A program made the translations under genes and the position numbers. Below the pieces are notes generated by a model that saw only the letters and a program-made list of their open reading frames with translations, was not told the DNA's origin and did not search any database. Shown piece after piece: positions 44,126-52,237 of a DNA stretch of 64,000 nt (position 1 is the stretch's first letter; the number at the start of each line of letters is the position of its first letter). The stretch comes from Flavobacterium cyclinae (GTDB lineage Bacteria > Bacteroidota > Bacteroidia > Flavobacteriales > Flavobacteriaceae). Location: NCBI RefSeq assembly GCF_021172145.1, contig NZ_CP089095.1, forward strand, positions 1,860,001 to 1,924,000, given 5' to 3'.

Positions 44126-44659
44126 ATGGATGTAAAACACATACAAGGCTGCCGAAAACAACACCGCGAAGCGCAACGCATGGTGTATGAAATTATGGCA
44201 CCAAAACTCTATCGTTTGTGCAAACGGTATTTAAAAAAGGAGGAAGAAATAGAAGAAGTATTGGCCGATGCTTTTTTTACCATATTCACAAAAATTGAAC
44301 AGCTGAAAGAGGATTTGGCATTTGAAGCTTGGGCACGAAAAATAACGGTGAACAACTGTCTGTTACAAATAAAAAAGAACATCAACTTTAATTTGTATTT
44401 AGAAGACGTGAGTTACAATTCGCAACCCTTAGCTGATGAAGTCACCGATTTAGAAGAAGAAGATTTACTCAATTTACTTCAATACATACCCGATGGCTGC
44501 CAAACGATTTTTAATTTGTTTGTGATTGAAGGTTATTCGCACAAAGAAATTGCCGAACAATTGGGAATAAGTGAAGGAACATCGAAATCGCAATTAAATG
44601 CGGCGAAAAGTAAATTAAAGGAATTGGTAAGAACTTTCTATTATCAAAAAGCAAAATAG
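44126..44659 (+). CDS. ECF-type RNA polymerase sigma factor
   Basis: The 177-aa product read from the ATG at 44126 (MDVKHIQGCRKQ) has sigma region 2 (about 10-85; EEVLADAFFTIF, WARKITVNNCLLQIKK) and region 4 (about 110-170; LQYIPDGCQTIFNLFVIEGYSHKEIAEQLGISEGT...). The upstream start at 44081 lies in the repeat tract and is disfavoured. The next gene, starting 2 bp later, encodes a membrane protein in the anti-sigma position, giving a classic ECF/anti-sigma pair. Confidence 0.9.
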   Translation: MDVKHIQGCRKQHREAQRMVYEIMAPKLYRLCKRYLKKEEEIEEVLADAFFTIFTKIEQLKEDLAFEAWARKITVNNCLLQIKKNINFNLYLEDVSYNSQPLADEVTDLEEEDLLNLLQYIPDGCQTIFNLFVIEGYSHKEIAEQLGISEGTSKSQLNAAKSKLKELVRTFYYQKAK

Positions 44660-44661
44660 TC

Positions 44662-45555
44662 ATGGGAACAGAAGAAAAATTATATAAAAAAATGCAAAAG
44701 GCTGCAGAAAACGCAGAGCAAAAAGACTTTCCAGGTATGGAGAAGATTTGGGCACGTGTAGAAGACAAGCTAGAAACACAAACCTTAAAAAAAGAGAAAC
44801 ATTTGTGGAAAAAAATAGCGGTTGCAGCTTCAATTGTATTGGTAGGAACCTTAACTTTTTTCTTACTACAAGAAAGAGAAAATGTTATAATTCCTGAAAA
44901 CACGATCACTACAATAGATTCATCAAAAAACAATATTCCAACACCAGAATCCACTAGTAGTTATGTAATAACAAACCCCGAAATTAAAAAAGACGCTGAA
45001 CAAATTTTACAACAACAAATCGTGATCCAAAACAACATTGTAATTAACGACACCATAAATTACAAATCAAAAAAAGAAGTTGTAGTTGGTTCACCAATTG
45101 CCGTGGAAGAAGTACAAGAAATGGCAAAAACGAGTTTGGTTCCTTCGTATCAGAATAATATTTCGAATTCGGCTTCGATAAACAATATGGGGTATTTAGC
45201 AAAAGGAAAACAATACGATTTTAAAATGAATTTGGCAGATACAACTCAGGATAAAGATAAAAAAGCAGCAAATGATGATTTACTACTTATTAATGTTGAA
45301 TTGAGTAAAAAATCGCTTTCCAACCTCAATCCAGATGAAATAGAGTCTATTGTTGAACTAAAGGAACCAATTTATTTTATTAATGGTGTTGAATATTCGG
45401 AAGCATCATTATTTGGAGAAAATCCAACGAGTCCGTATGCGCCATTATCTAAACAAAAAATTGAAAAAATTGAAGTCATTCAACCTGTAGATGCTGTAAA
45501 AATATATGGTAAAAAAGGTGAAAAAGGAGTGGTTATTATTTTGATTAAGAAATAA
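44662..45555 (+). CDS. Anti-sigma factor-like membrane protein with TonB-plug-like tail
   Basis: The 297-aa protein has a cytoplasmic N-terminal segment (about 1-48, GMEKIWARVEDKLE), one membrane helix (about 50-67, IAVAASIVLVGTLTFFLL) and a long periplasmic part. Its final 70 residues (YFINGVEYSEASLF ... AVKIYGKKGEKGVVIILIKK) resemble the plug edge of TonB-dependent receptors. Its position just after the ECF sigma gene implies it sequesters that sigma. The plug-like tail could meet a partner plug or barrel, which is inference. Confidence 0.75.
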   Translation: MGTEEKLYKKMQKAAENAEQKDFPGMEKIWARVEDKLETQTLKKEKHLWKKIAVAASIVLVGTLTFFLLQERENVIIPENTITTIDSSKNNIPTPESTSSYVITNPEIKKDAEQILQQQIVIQNNIVINDTINYKSKKEVVVGSPIAVEEVQEMAKTSLVPSYQNNISNSASINNMGYLAKGKQYDFKMNLADTTQDKDKKAANDDLLLINVELSKKSLSNLNPDEIESIVELKEPIYFINGVEYSEASLFGENPTSPYAPLSKQKIEKIEVIQPVDAVKIYGKKGEKGVVIILIKK

Positions 45556-45570
45556 CATAGTTAAATTCAA

Positions 45571-45620
45571 AGTCAAGAGCAAATTCAAGAACAAGTTCAA
45601 TATCAAATTCAAAAATCAAA
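45571..45620. repeat. Second TCAAG/GTTCAA repeat tract
   Basis: It shares GTCAAGAGCAA and TCAAGAACAAGTTCAAT with the tract at 44021-44107. It lies in the 73-bp gap between the anti-sigma gene and the small secreted protein. Confidence 0.55.
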
Positions 45621-45628
45621 ACATAAAA

Positions 45629-45943
45629 ATGAAAAAATTAAAATTCACACTAACAATTGTTATACTATTTTTAGTAAATATCACTTTTAGTCAAGATAAG
45701 AATGTAAAAATTGTTTCCAAAAAAAACGATCCATTAATTGTTGTAAACGATTCCATCTTAAAATATGAAGTTATGGCATATTTAAATCCTAATGATATAG
45801 CATCAGTAATGGTTTGGAAAGATGAAAAAGCGATTGAATTGTATGGTGACAAAGGAAAATTTGGTGTAATTGCAATAACCACTAAAAACATTTCTAAAAG
45901 AAAACTTAGAAAAATTTTTAAAGAATTTAAAGATGAATTTTAA
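45629..45943 (+). CDS. Small secreted protein with plug-like fold
   Basis: The 104-aa protein has a signal peptide (MKKLKFTLTIVILFLVNITFSQ). A short domain follows whose sequence AIELYGDKGKFGVIAITTKN matches the end of the upstream anti-sigma protein (AVKIYGKKGEKGVVIILIKK). Both recall the TonB-receptor plug. It ends with a basic tail (KISKRKLRKIFKEFKDE-like). It probably belongs with the ECF cassette functionally, perhaps as a periplasmic signal or ligand. Function is unproven. Confidence 0.7.
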   Translation: MKKLKFTLTIVILFLVNITFSQDKNVKIVSKKNDPLIVVNDSILKYEVMAYLNPNDIASVMVWKDEKAIELYGDKGKFGVIAITTKNISKRKLRKIFKEFKDEF

Positions 45944-45978
45944 ACATTTGGATAAATGCTCTAAATGAAACTTAGATA

Positions 45979-46018
45979 AAAAATCCTGCAATATTTTAAG
46001 TCTATATTGCAGGATTTT
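45979..46018. terminator. Terminator between the ECF cassette and the ABC-F gene
   Basis: The stem AAATCCTGCAATAT / ATATTGCAGGATTT has a 9-nt loop with A and T runs. It can serve both convergent genes. The following 46037-46070 contains GACTGA repeats. Confidence 0.85.
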
Positions 46019-46078
46019 AAATATTAAGATATTTTCAAACTAAAGTTGAAAACTGAGACTGAGACTGAAAACGCAACA

Positions 46079-47713
46079 CTATTTCTCAATCTCTTTCAAC
46101 GATTCCATTTTCTTGTGTGCTAAGAAACCTTTGATATCTTCAAAATGTTCTTTAACGCGTTTGTGTCCGAATTCAAATACTTTTTCGGCCAAACCATCAA
46201 GGAAATCACGGTCGTGTGAAACTAAAATTAATGTTCCGTCAAAATCACGTAATGCATCTTTGATGATGTCTTTTGTTTTCATATCTAAGTGATTTGTTGG
46301 CTCATCCAGAATTAAAACGTTTACCGGTTCTAACAACAATTTAATCATCGCTAAACGTGTTTTTTCTCCCCCAGAAAGCACTTTTACTTTCTTTTGAATA
46401 TCGTCGCCTTTAAACATGAAAGCGCCCAACATATCTTTAATTTTCGTACGAATATCGCCAACCGCAATTCGATCAATTGTATCAAAAACGGTTAATTCTC
46501 CATCTAATAGAGCGGCTTGATTTTGAGCAAAATACCCAATTTGAGCATTGTGACCAATTTCAACTTTTCCTCCTTCGTATTCAATTTCGCCCATAATGGC
46601 CTTAATCATAGTTGATTTCCCTTCTCCATTTTTTCCTACAAAAGCCACTTTTTGTCCTCTTTCAATAACCAAATTAGCATTATTAAACACTACATGATCA
46701 CCATATTTTTTGGTTAACTCTGATACAACAACAGGATATTGTCCTGAACGTGGTGAAGGTGGAAATTTCAATTTTAATGCCGAAGTATCTACTTCATCTA
46801 CTTCAACTAGAACTAATTTTTCTAACATTCTAACACGCGATTGCACTTGCTCAGTCTTAGAATACGTTCCTTTGAATCGTTCAATAAAAGCTTGATTTTC
46901 CGCAATAAATTTCTGTTGCTCATCGTACGCTTTTTGTTGGTGAATTCTTCTATCTTGACGTAAAACCAAATAATCTGAATATTTCGCTTTGTAATCGTAA
47001 ATTCTTCCCATTGTAACTTCAATGGTACGATTGGTAATATTATCTACAAACGCTCTATCGTGCGAAATAACCATAACCGCTTTAGCCTGATTCATTAAGA
47101 ATTCTTCTAACCATTGAATACTCTCCATATCTAAGTGATTCGTTGGCTCATCTAAAAGAATCAAATCAGGTTTTTTCAATAGGATTTTGGCTAACTCAAT
47201 ACGCATTCTCCAACCTCCAGAAAACTCAGATGTTAATCGAGTGAAATCTTCTCTTTCAAAACCCAAACCTTTTAATACTTTTTCAACCTCTGCTTCATAA
47301 TTTACTTCTTCAATCGAATAAAATTTTTCAGATAATTCCGAAACGCGTTCGATTAACTTCATGTAGTCATCACTTTCATAATCAGTACGAACGGTTAATT
47401 GCTCATTGATATCATCAATTTCTTTTTTCATATTTAAAACTTCAGAAAAAGCTTTTGAAGTTTCTTCCATAACCGTACAATTATCTGAAGTAAGTAAATG
47501 CTGAGGTAAATAAGCAATTACAGCATCACTAGGTGCCGAAATTCCACCTCGTGTAGGTTTATTAGCTCCAGCTACAATCTTTAGTAAGGTTGATTTTCCA
47601 GCACCATTTTTACCCATTAGGGCAATTTTATCATTTTCATTAATAGCAAAAGTAATATCACTAAATAGGGTTGTTCCACCAAATTCTACGGCAATGTCGT
47701 TAACTGTAATCAT
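46079..47713 (-). CDS. ABC-F family ATPase (ribosome-associated type)
   Basis: The 544-aa soluble protein has two ABC domains: Walker A GKNGAGKSTLLKIVAG and GKNGEGKSTMIKAIMG, signatures FSGGWRMRIELA and LSGGEKTRLAMI, and Walker B with the DEPTNHLD pattern in both. A charged linker (about 240-310) joins them. There are no membrane helices, so it belongs to ABC-F, whose members act on the ribosome as translation factors or antibiotic-protection proteins. The length and linker resemble the YbiT/Uup-like housekeeping groups. The exact subgroup is not fixed. Confidence 0.92.
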   Translation of the reverse strand: MITVNDIAVEFGGTTLFSDITFAINENDKIALMGKNGAGKSTLLKIVAGANKPTRGGISAPSDAVIAYLPQHLLTSDNCTVMEETSKAFSEVLNMKKEIDDINEQLTVRTDYESDDYMKLIERVSELSEKFYSIEEVNYEAEVEKVLKGLGFEREDFTRLTSEFSGGWRMRIELAKILLKKPDLILLDEPTNHLDMESIQWLEEFLMNQAKAVMVISHDRAFVDNITNRTIEVTMGRIYDYKAKYSDYLVLRQDRRIHQQKAYDEQQKFIAENQAFIERFKGTYSKTEQVQSRVRMLEKLVLVEVDEVDTSALKLKFPPSPRSGQYPVVVSELTKKYGDHVVFNNANLVIERGQKVAFVGKNGEGKSTMIKAIMGEIEYEGGKVEIGHNAQIGYFAQNQAALLDGELTVFDTIDRIAVGDIRTKIKDMLGAFMFKGDDIQKKVKVLSGGEKTRLAMIKLLLEPVNVLILDEPTNHLDMKTKDIIKDALRDFDGTLILVSHDRDFLDGLAEKVFEFGHKRVKEHFEDIKGFLAHKKMESLKEIEK

Positions 47714-47823
47714 TTTTTTAAGTAAAAAGTTATAAGTAAAAAGCTAAAAGGCATTTACTGAAATTTTTGAAGGTGCAAAGATAATTTAATTGAATCATTT
47801 TAAATTAAAACTTTAGAACTAAT

Positions 47824-47852
47824 TTGTTAATGAAATATTTTATATATTTTTG
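47824..47852 (+). promoter_or_regulatory. Full consensus promoter of the T9SS protein gene (TTG-N18-TATTTTTG)
   Basis: TTG (47824-47826), an 18-bp spacer and TATTTTTG (47845-47852) lie 19 bp before the ATG at 47872. Confidence 0.72.
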
Positions 47853-47871
47853 ATAAACAAAAAACAAACAA

Positions 47872-49281
47872 ATGAAAAAAAGCTACATTCTACTTTCTTT
47901 AATTTTATTAAGCAATTTTATTTTTTCAAAAAGTAATTCATTAGTTCCACCAACAGTAACAGCAACTTTTACATCATCAATTTGTGATGGGTCAGTAACT
48001 GATATTGTCCTAAATAGTGATACGCCTAACACTACTTATACATGGGCTGCCACCACCAATAATATAAGTAATTCCTTTTTACCTTTTGGAAATGAAACAA
48101 ATATCAATCAAACAGTAAATCTAGCAAACTCACAATTGAATGGTAATATAATATTATCAATAACACCGAGAGCAAATGGAGAAGATGGAAATCCAATAAA
48201 TATTATGATTACAGTAAATCCTATACCTGTAGCAATACCATCTCCAAATCTATCTATTTGTAGTAATGAATTCGCAGATCTTTATCTTGCTTCAACATTA
48301 TCTGGAACTTATTTCACTTGGACTTCAACTTCTACTAATTTAACTGGTGCTTCATCTGGGACAGGATTGTCGATTAATGACTTTTTAGCAGTAATTGACA
48401 ACACAATGATTGGTACTGCTATATATTATGTAACCCCTGTTAGAGGTGTTTGTCAAGGAAGCCCAATTACTTTAACTGTATATGTAAATCCTTCGCCCAA
48501 TACAGGACTAGATGGTGATATTTCGGCAAGTGAAACTTCAACTACACCCATTGATCTATTTTCAATAATTTCAGGAGAAGAAGCTGGAGGAACATGGACA
48601 AGAACAGTTGGAACCGGAGGAACTTTTGATGCTATAGGAGGAACATTTACTCCTGAAGCCGGAGCCTCAAATAGTTCATTTAAATATGAATTAATAGATG
48701 ACAATACAGGCTGCTATAGCTTTTCTACAGCTACAGTAAATATTGACATAGTTCCTATTGGAATTGCAAATACAACTAATCAAACTATTAATAATAATGA
48801 TTTTTCTAATATTGTATTATCAAGTAGTAATGTATCAAATTCAAATTTTACTTGGACATTTACAGCAAACAATATTAGCGGAGCTTCAAATGGATCAGGA
48901 ACTACTATTGCACAACAACTTTCTTTAATAGATGTTAACGCAAATGGTTATGTAGATTATACAATTACACCTATAAACAATACTGCTATTGGGAATACTT
49001 TTAGTGCTAGGGTAAATGTCCAATCTACTCTAAATTCTGAAACTTTTATAATTGATAATTTTAAATTAATTCCAAATCCTGTTATAGATAATTTAAATAT
49101 TGAAAGTGATAATCAAATTAGAAATATCAGAATTTACAATCAATTAGGACAAATAATATTTTCAAACGAAATAAATAACAATAAAAGAACTCTAGATTTA
49201 TCGAATCTAAGTTCGGGTATTTACACTATTTTTATTGAAACGAACGCGCGAACTTTAAATAAAAAGATTATAAAACAATAA
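47872..49281 (+). CDS. Secreted T9SS protein with PKD-like repeats
   Basis: The 469-aa protein has a signal peptide (about 1-20). Three modules share the pattern TFTWTSTSTNLTGASSGTG (also TWAATTNNISNS and WTFTANNISGASNGSG), typical of PKD-like domains of flavobacterial adhesins, spread over about residues 25-390. A T9SS type A sorting domain (about 397-469; LIPNPVIDNLNIESDNQ, LSSGIYTIFIE) ends the protein. It has no catalytic motif. It is short compared with giant relatives that carry dozens of such modules. A surface or matrix structural role is likely. Confidence 0.82.
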   Translation: MKKSYILLSLILLSNFIFSKSNSLVPPTVTATFTSSICDGSVTDIVLNSDTPNTTYTWAATTNNISNSFLPFGNETNINQTVNLANSQLNGNIILSITPRANGEDGNPINIMITVNPIPVAIPSPNLSICSNEFADLYLASTLSGTYFTWTSTSTNLTGASSGTGLSINDFLAVIDNTMIGTAIYYVTPVRGVCQGSPITLTVYVNPSPNTGLDGDISASETSTTPIDLFSIISGEEAGGTWTRTVGTGGTFDAIGGTFTPEAGASNSSFKYELIDDNTGCYSFSTATVNIDIVPIGIANTTNQTINNNDFSNIVLSSSNVSNSNFTWTFTANNISGASNGSGTTIAQQLSLIDVNANGYVDYTITPINNTAIGNTFSARVNVQSTLNSETFIIDNFKLIPNPVIDNLNIESDNQIRNIRIYNQLGQIIFSNEINNNKRTLDLSNLSSGIYTIFIETNARTLNKKIIKQ

Positions 49282-49286
49282 AACAT

Positions 49287-49317
49287 AAAACTCCTGAATC
49301 TCTAGGAGTTTTTTTAT
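49287..49317 (+). terminator. Terminator of the T9SS protein gene
   Basis: The stem AAAACTCCT / AGGAGTTTT is followed by a T run, 6 bp after the stop codon. Confidence 0.85.
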
Positions 49318-49344
49318 GTCAAATTCACAAAATATAGTTAAGTT

Positions 49345-49375
49345 TTGGTGTTAGCAGTAAAATAAATTATTTTTA
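49345..49375 (+). promoter_or_regulatory. Promoter of the M3 peptidase gene (TTG-N20-TATTTTTA)
   Basis: TTG (49345-49347) and TATTTTTA (49368-49375) are 20 bp apart. The -7 box differs from consensus only at its last base. The ATG is 19 bp downstream. Confidence 0.55.
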
Positions 49376-49394
49376 CGTTTTAAATTTCACAATA

Positions 49395-51509
49395 ATGAAA
49401 ATCAAAACCATACTATTATTTTCAGCAATTACTTCTGCTATAACAATTAACGCACAAGACAAAACCAATATGAATCCGTTTTTTGAAACGTACACAACAC
49501 CTTATCAAGTTCCGCCTTTTCATTTGATAAAAAATGAACATTTTAAACCCGCAATTTTAGAAGGAATAAAAAAACAAGAAGCAGAAATCAAAGCAATCGT
49601 TTCTAACAAAGAAAAACCTACGTTTGAAAACACGATTTTAGCTATGGAAAACTCAGGTAAACTTTTATCTAAAGTATCCACTGTTTTTTATAATCTTAAT
49701 AGCGCTAATACCAACGAAGAAATTCAAGCTATTGCTAAAGAATTGGCACCAAGATTATCGGCTCATAATGATAATATCAATTTAAATCCTGAATTATTCC
49801 AACGAGTAAAAACGGTTTGGGACAATCAGGCCAACCTAAATTTGAACAAAGAGCAAAGCAAAATATTAGAAAACTTATATAAAAACTTTGTTCGAAGTGG
49901 TGCAAATTTATCAGAAGAAAACAAAAAAAGACTAAGAGAAATTAACGCTGAAATGGCGGTAGCTACTCTTAAATATGGCCAAAATATATTAGCCGAAACG
50001 AATGCATATGAATTGGTTATTTCAGATAAAAAAGATTTAGAAGGATTACCAAATGAGCTTATTGAAGCAGCATCATCTGAAGCAAAATCAAGAGGTAAAG
50101 AAGGTAAATGGGTTTTTACATTATCAAATTCTAGCGTGATGCCATTTCTTCAGTACAGTTCAAACAGAAAGTTGCGTAAGGAAATTTGGAATGCCTATCA
50201 AATGCGTGCAAATCAGAATAACGACAAAGACAATAAAGAATTGGCAATTACAATTGCAAATTTAAGAGGTGAAAGAGCTCGTTTGTTAGGATATAATACA
50301 CATGCTGATTATGTTTTAGAAAAATCAATGGCTAAAAATCCAGAAACGGCAACTAAATTGTTAATGGATTTATGGACACCTGCTTTAAATATGGCAAAAC
50401 AAGAAGCTGATGATATTAAAAAAATGATGGTAAAAGACGGCATAAAAGGTAATGTTGAACCTTATGATTGGAGATATTATGCTGAGAAAATTCGCAAAGA
50501 ACGATTTGATTTAAACGAACAAGAAATGAAACCTTACTTTAGTTTAGATAGAACTAGAGAAGGTATTTTTACCGTTTGTAAAAATTTATATGGTTTACAA
50601 TTTAATCCTTTAAAAGAAGTACCCACCTATCATGAAGATGTAACGGTGTGGGAAGTAAAGGATACTTTCGAAAATCTTATTGGAATTTTATATATGGATT
50701 TTCACCCAAGAGCTTCTAAACGAGGTGGTGCTTGGATGACTTCTTACCGAACTCAAAAAATGGAAAATGGAAAACGTGTTGTTCCAATTGTTTCTATTGT
50801 TTGTAATTTTACTAAACCTACTGAAAATGCTCCTGCTTTACTAACTTTTGATGAAGTAAGTACCTTTTTTCATGAATTTGGACACGCTTTACATGGATTA
50901 TTATCAAATGTGACTTATGAAAGTTTAGCTGGAACAAATGTTCCAAGAGATTTTGTAGAATTACCGTCGCAAATTATGGAAAACTGGGCAGCTGAACCTG
51001 AAGTTTTAAAAATGTATGCAAAACACTATAAAACAGGTGAAGTAATCCCGGATGCAATGATTGAAAAAATGCAAAAAGCAGGAACTTTTGATCAAGGATT
51101 TGCAACTACAGAATATTTAGCTGCTGCATTATTAGATATGGATTATCACACTCAAAAAATAATGATTAAAGTTGATTCTGAAACTTTTGAAAACGAATCC
51201 ATGAAAAAAATTGGATTAACCAATGAAATCATTCCAAGATATAGAAGTACGTATTTCAATCATATTTTTGCAGGTGGATATTCTGCTGGCTATTACAGTT
51301 ATATATGGTCAGGAGTTTTAGATACTGATGCTTTTGAAGTATTTAAATTGAATGGATTATTCAATCAAGATTATGCTAAATCATTCCGAACCAATATTTT
51401 AGAAAAAGGAGGAACAGAAGAGCCTATGGTGCTTTACAAAAACTTCAGAGGTGATGCTCCAAGCGTAAAACCTTTATTACGAAAAAGAGGTTTAGATCAA
51501 GTAAAATAA
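49395..51509 (+). CDS. dcp: M3 family metallopeptidase (peptidyl-dipeptidase Dcp-like)
   Basis: The 704-aa zinc peptidase has an N-terminal signal peptide (MKIKTILLFSAITSAITINAQ), so it should be periplasmic. The active site is FFHEFGHALHGLL, with zinc ligands His493 and His497 and catalytic Glu494. The third ligand region follows near ENWAAEPEVL. The long helical N-terminal half and the FAGGYSAGYYSYIWSGVLD substrate-binding region are typical of M3 enzymes of the Dcp/oligopeptidase A group. It releases dipeptides or short peptides from the C-terminus of oligopeptides. It is monocistronic, bounded by terminators. Confidence 0.93.
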   Translation: MKIKTILLFSAITSAITINAQDKTNMNPFFETYTTPYQVPPFHLIKNEHFKPAILEGIKKQEAEIKAIVSNKEKPTFENTILAMENSGKLLSKVSTVFYNLNSANTNEEIQAIAKELAPRLSAHNDNINLNPELFQRVKTVWDNQANLNLNKEQSKILENLYKNFVRSGANLSEENKKRLREINAEMAVATLKYGQNILAETNAYELVISDKKDLEGLPNELIEAASSEAKSRGKEGKWVFTLSNSSVMPFLQYSSNRKLRKEIWNAYQMRANQNNDKDNKELAITIANLRGERARLLGYNTHADYVLEKSMAKNPETATKLLMDLWTPALNMAKQEADDIKKMMVKDGIKGNVEPYDWRYYAEKIRKERFDLNEQEMKPYFSLDRTREGIFTVCKNLYGLQFNPLKEVPTYHEDVTVWEVKDTFENLIGILYMDFHPRASKRGGAWMTSYRTQKMENGKRVVPIVSIVCNFTKPTENAPALLTFDEVSTFFHEFGHALHGLLSNVTYESLAGTNVPRDFVELPSQIMENWAAEPEVLKMYAKHYKTGEVIPDAMIEKMQKAGTFDQGFATTEYLAAALLDMDYHTQKIMIKVDSETFENESMKKIGLTNEIIPRYRSTYFNHIFAGGYSAGYYSYIWSGVLDTDAFEVFKLNGLFNQDYAKSFRTNILEKGGTEEPMVLYKNFRGDAPSVKPLLRKRGLDQVK

Positions 51510-51513
51510 TTAC

Positions 51514-51548
51514 AAAAAACGCCTGAAGTTATTCAGGCGTTTTTTTTA
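51514..51548. terminator. Bidirectional terminator between dcp and the helicase-like gene
   Basis: The stem AACGCCTGAA / TTCAGGCGTT has a GTTA loop with A and T runs on the two sides. It overlaps the last codons of the convergent minus-strand gene. Confidence 0.88.
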
Positions 51549-52160
51549 TTCTTCCATTTCAAAGAAAAGGGGTTCAATCATAATTTTGTCGGCTAAAATT
51601 TCTACACGCTCAGTAATTTGTGAACAGAAAAACAGTCGTTGTGTTTTTTCTGCACTCATTGAAAGTCGCAAAATAATAGCATCTTCTCGTTTACGTAACA
51701 TTTCATCTACATCGTCAACCACAAACATTTTAATAGTCGTCATATTAAATCCTGCCGATGAAAACATTTCGTTGATTCGAATAGGCGTTCCAATCAACAC
51801 ATCCATCCCAACAGAAATTTGATTTTTATCATAATCGATATCGCCTTTTTCATGAACTCCTATAACTCTCAAACGATTATAATGATTCAACCTCTTAAAC
51901 ATTTCAACAGCTTCGAGTACTTTTTCCTTATCTTGAACTAAAATTAAGGCACGAGTACTTTCTCCAACCGGCTTATCCATTTTCTGAATTACATTCATTA
52001 AAATAGTAGTGGTTTTTCCAGAACCATTAGGCGCCTGAATTACTGCATCTACTCCACTTTTGATAGTTGAAAAAGTCTCTTGTTGCAACTCATTAGCTTC
52101 GATAAAATCGTTTTCTATAAGTGCTTTCTGAAGGCTGGGATTTATTTTTTTTAATTGCAT
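51546..52160 (-). CDS. Single-domain DEAD/DEAH helicase-like ATPase
   Basis: The 204-aa protein has one RecA-like domain: a Q-motif-like LQQETFSTI, Walker A QAPNGSGKTTTILMNVIQ, a motif Ia/Ib region (RALILVQDKEKVLEAVEMFKRL; VLIGTPIRINEM) and a Walker B-like VVDDVDEMLR, where DEAD proteins have DEAD. The motif III equivalent is FFCSQITERV. It ends before the second RecA domain, and no helicase C domain is encoded nearby. It is therefore a half-helicase, intact from start to stop, without frameshift signs. It may bind RNA or partner with another protein. Confidence 0.8.
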   Translation of the reverse strand: MQLKKINPSLQKALIENDFIEANELQQETFSTIKSGVDAVIQAPNGSGKTTTILMNVIQKMDKPVGESTRALILVQDKEKVLEAVEMFKRLNHYNRLRVIGVHEKGDIDYDKNQISVGMDVLIGTPIRINEMFSSAGFNMTTIKMFVVDDVDEMLRKREDAIILRLSMSAEKTQRLFFCSQITERVEILADKIMIEPLFFEMEE

Positions 52161-52167
52161 TGTTTTT

Positions 52168-52232
52168 AATGGTAATGGGGTAAATGGTAAATGGAAATAG
52201 GTACCTTTTACCCATCACCTTTCACCTTTTAC
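52168..52232. repeat. AATGGTAA / CCTTTTACC low-complexity inverted tract
   Basis: GGTAAATGGTAAATGG is followed by CCTTTTACCCATCACC and CACCTTTTACC units on the same strand, forming a loose inverted repeat. It lies between the helicase-like gene and the NtrC-like gene and may fold in RNA. It could act as the terminator for the latter. Confidence 0.5.
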
Positions 52233-52237
52233 CAAAT

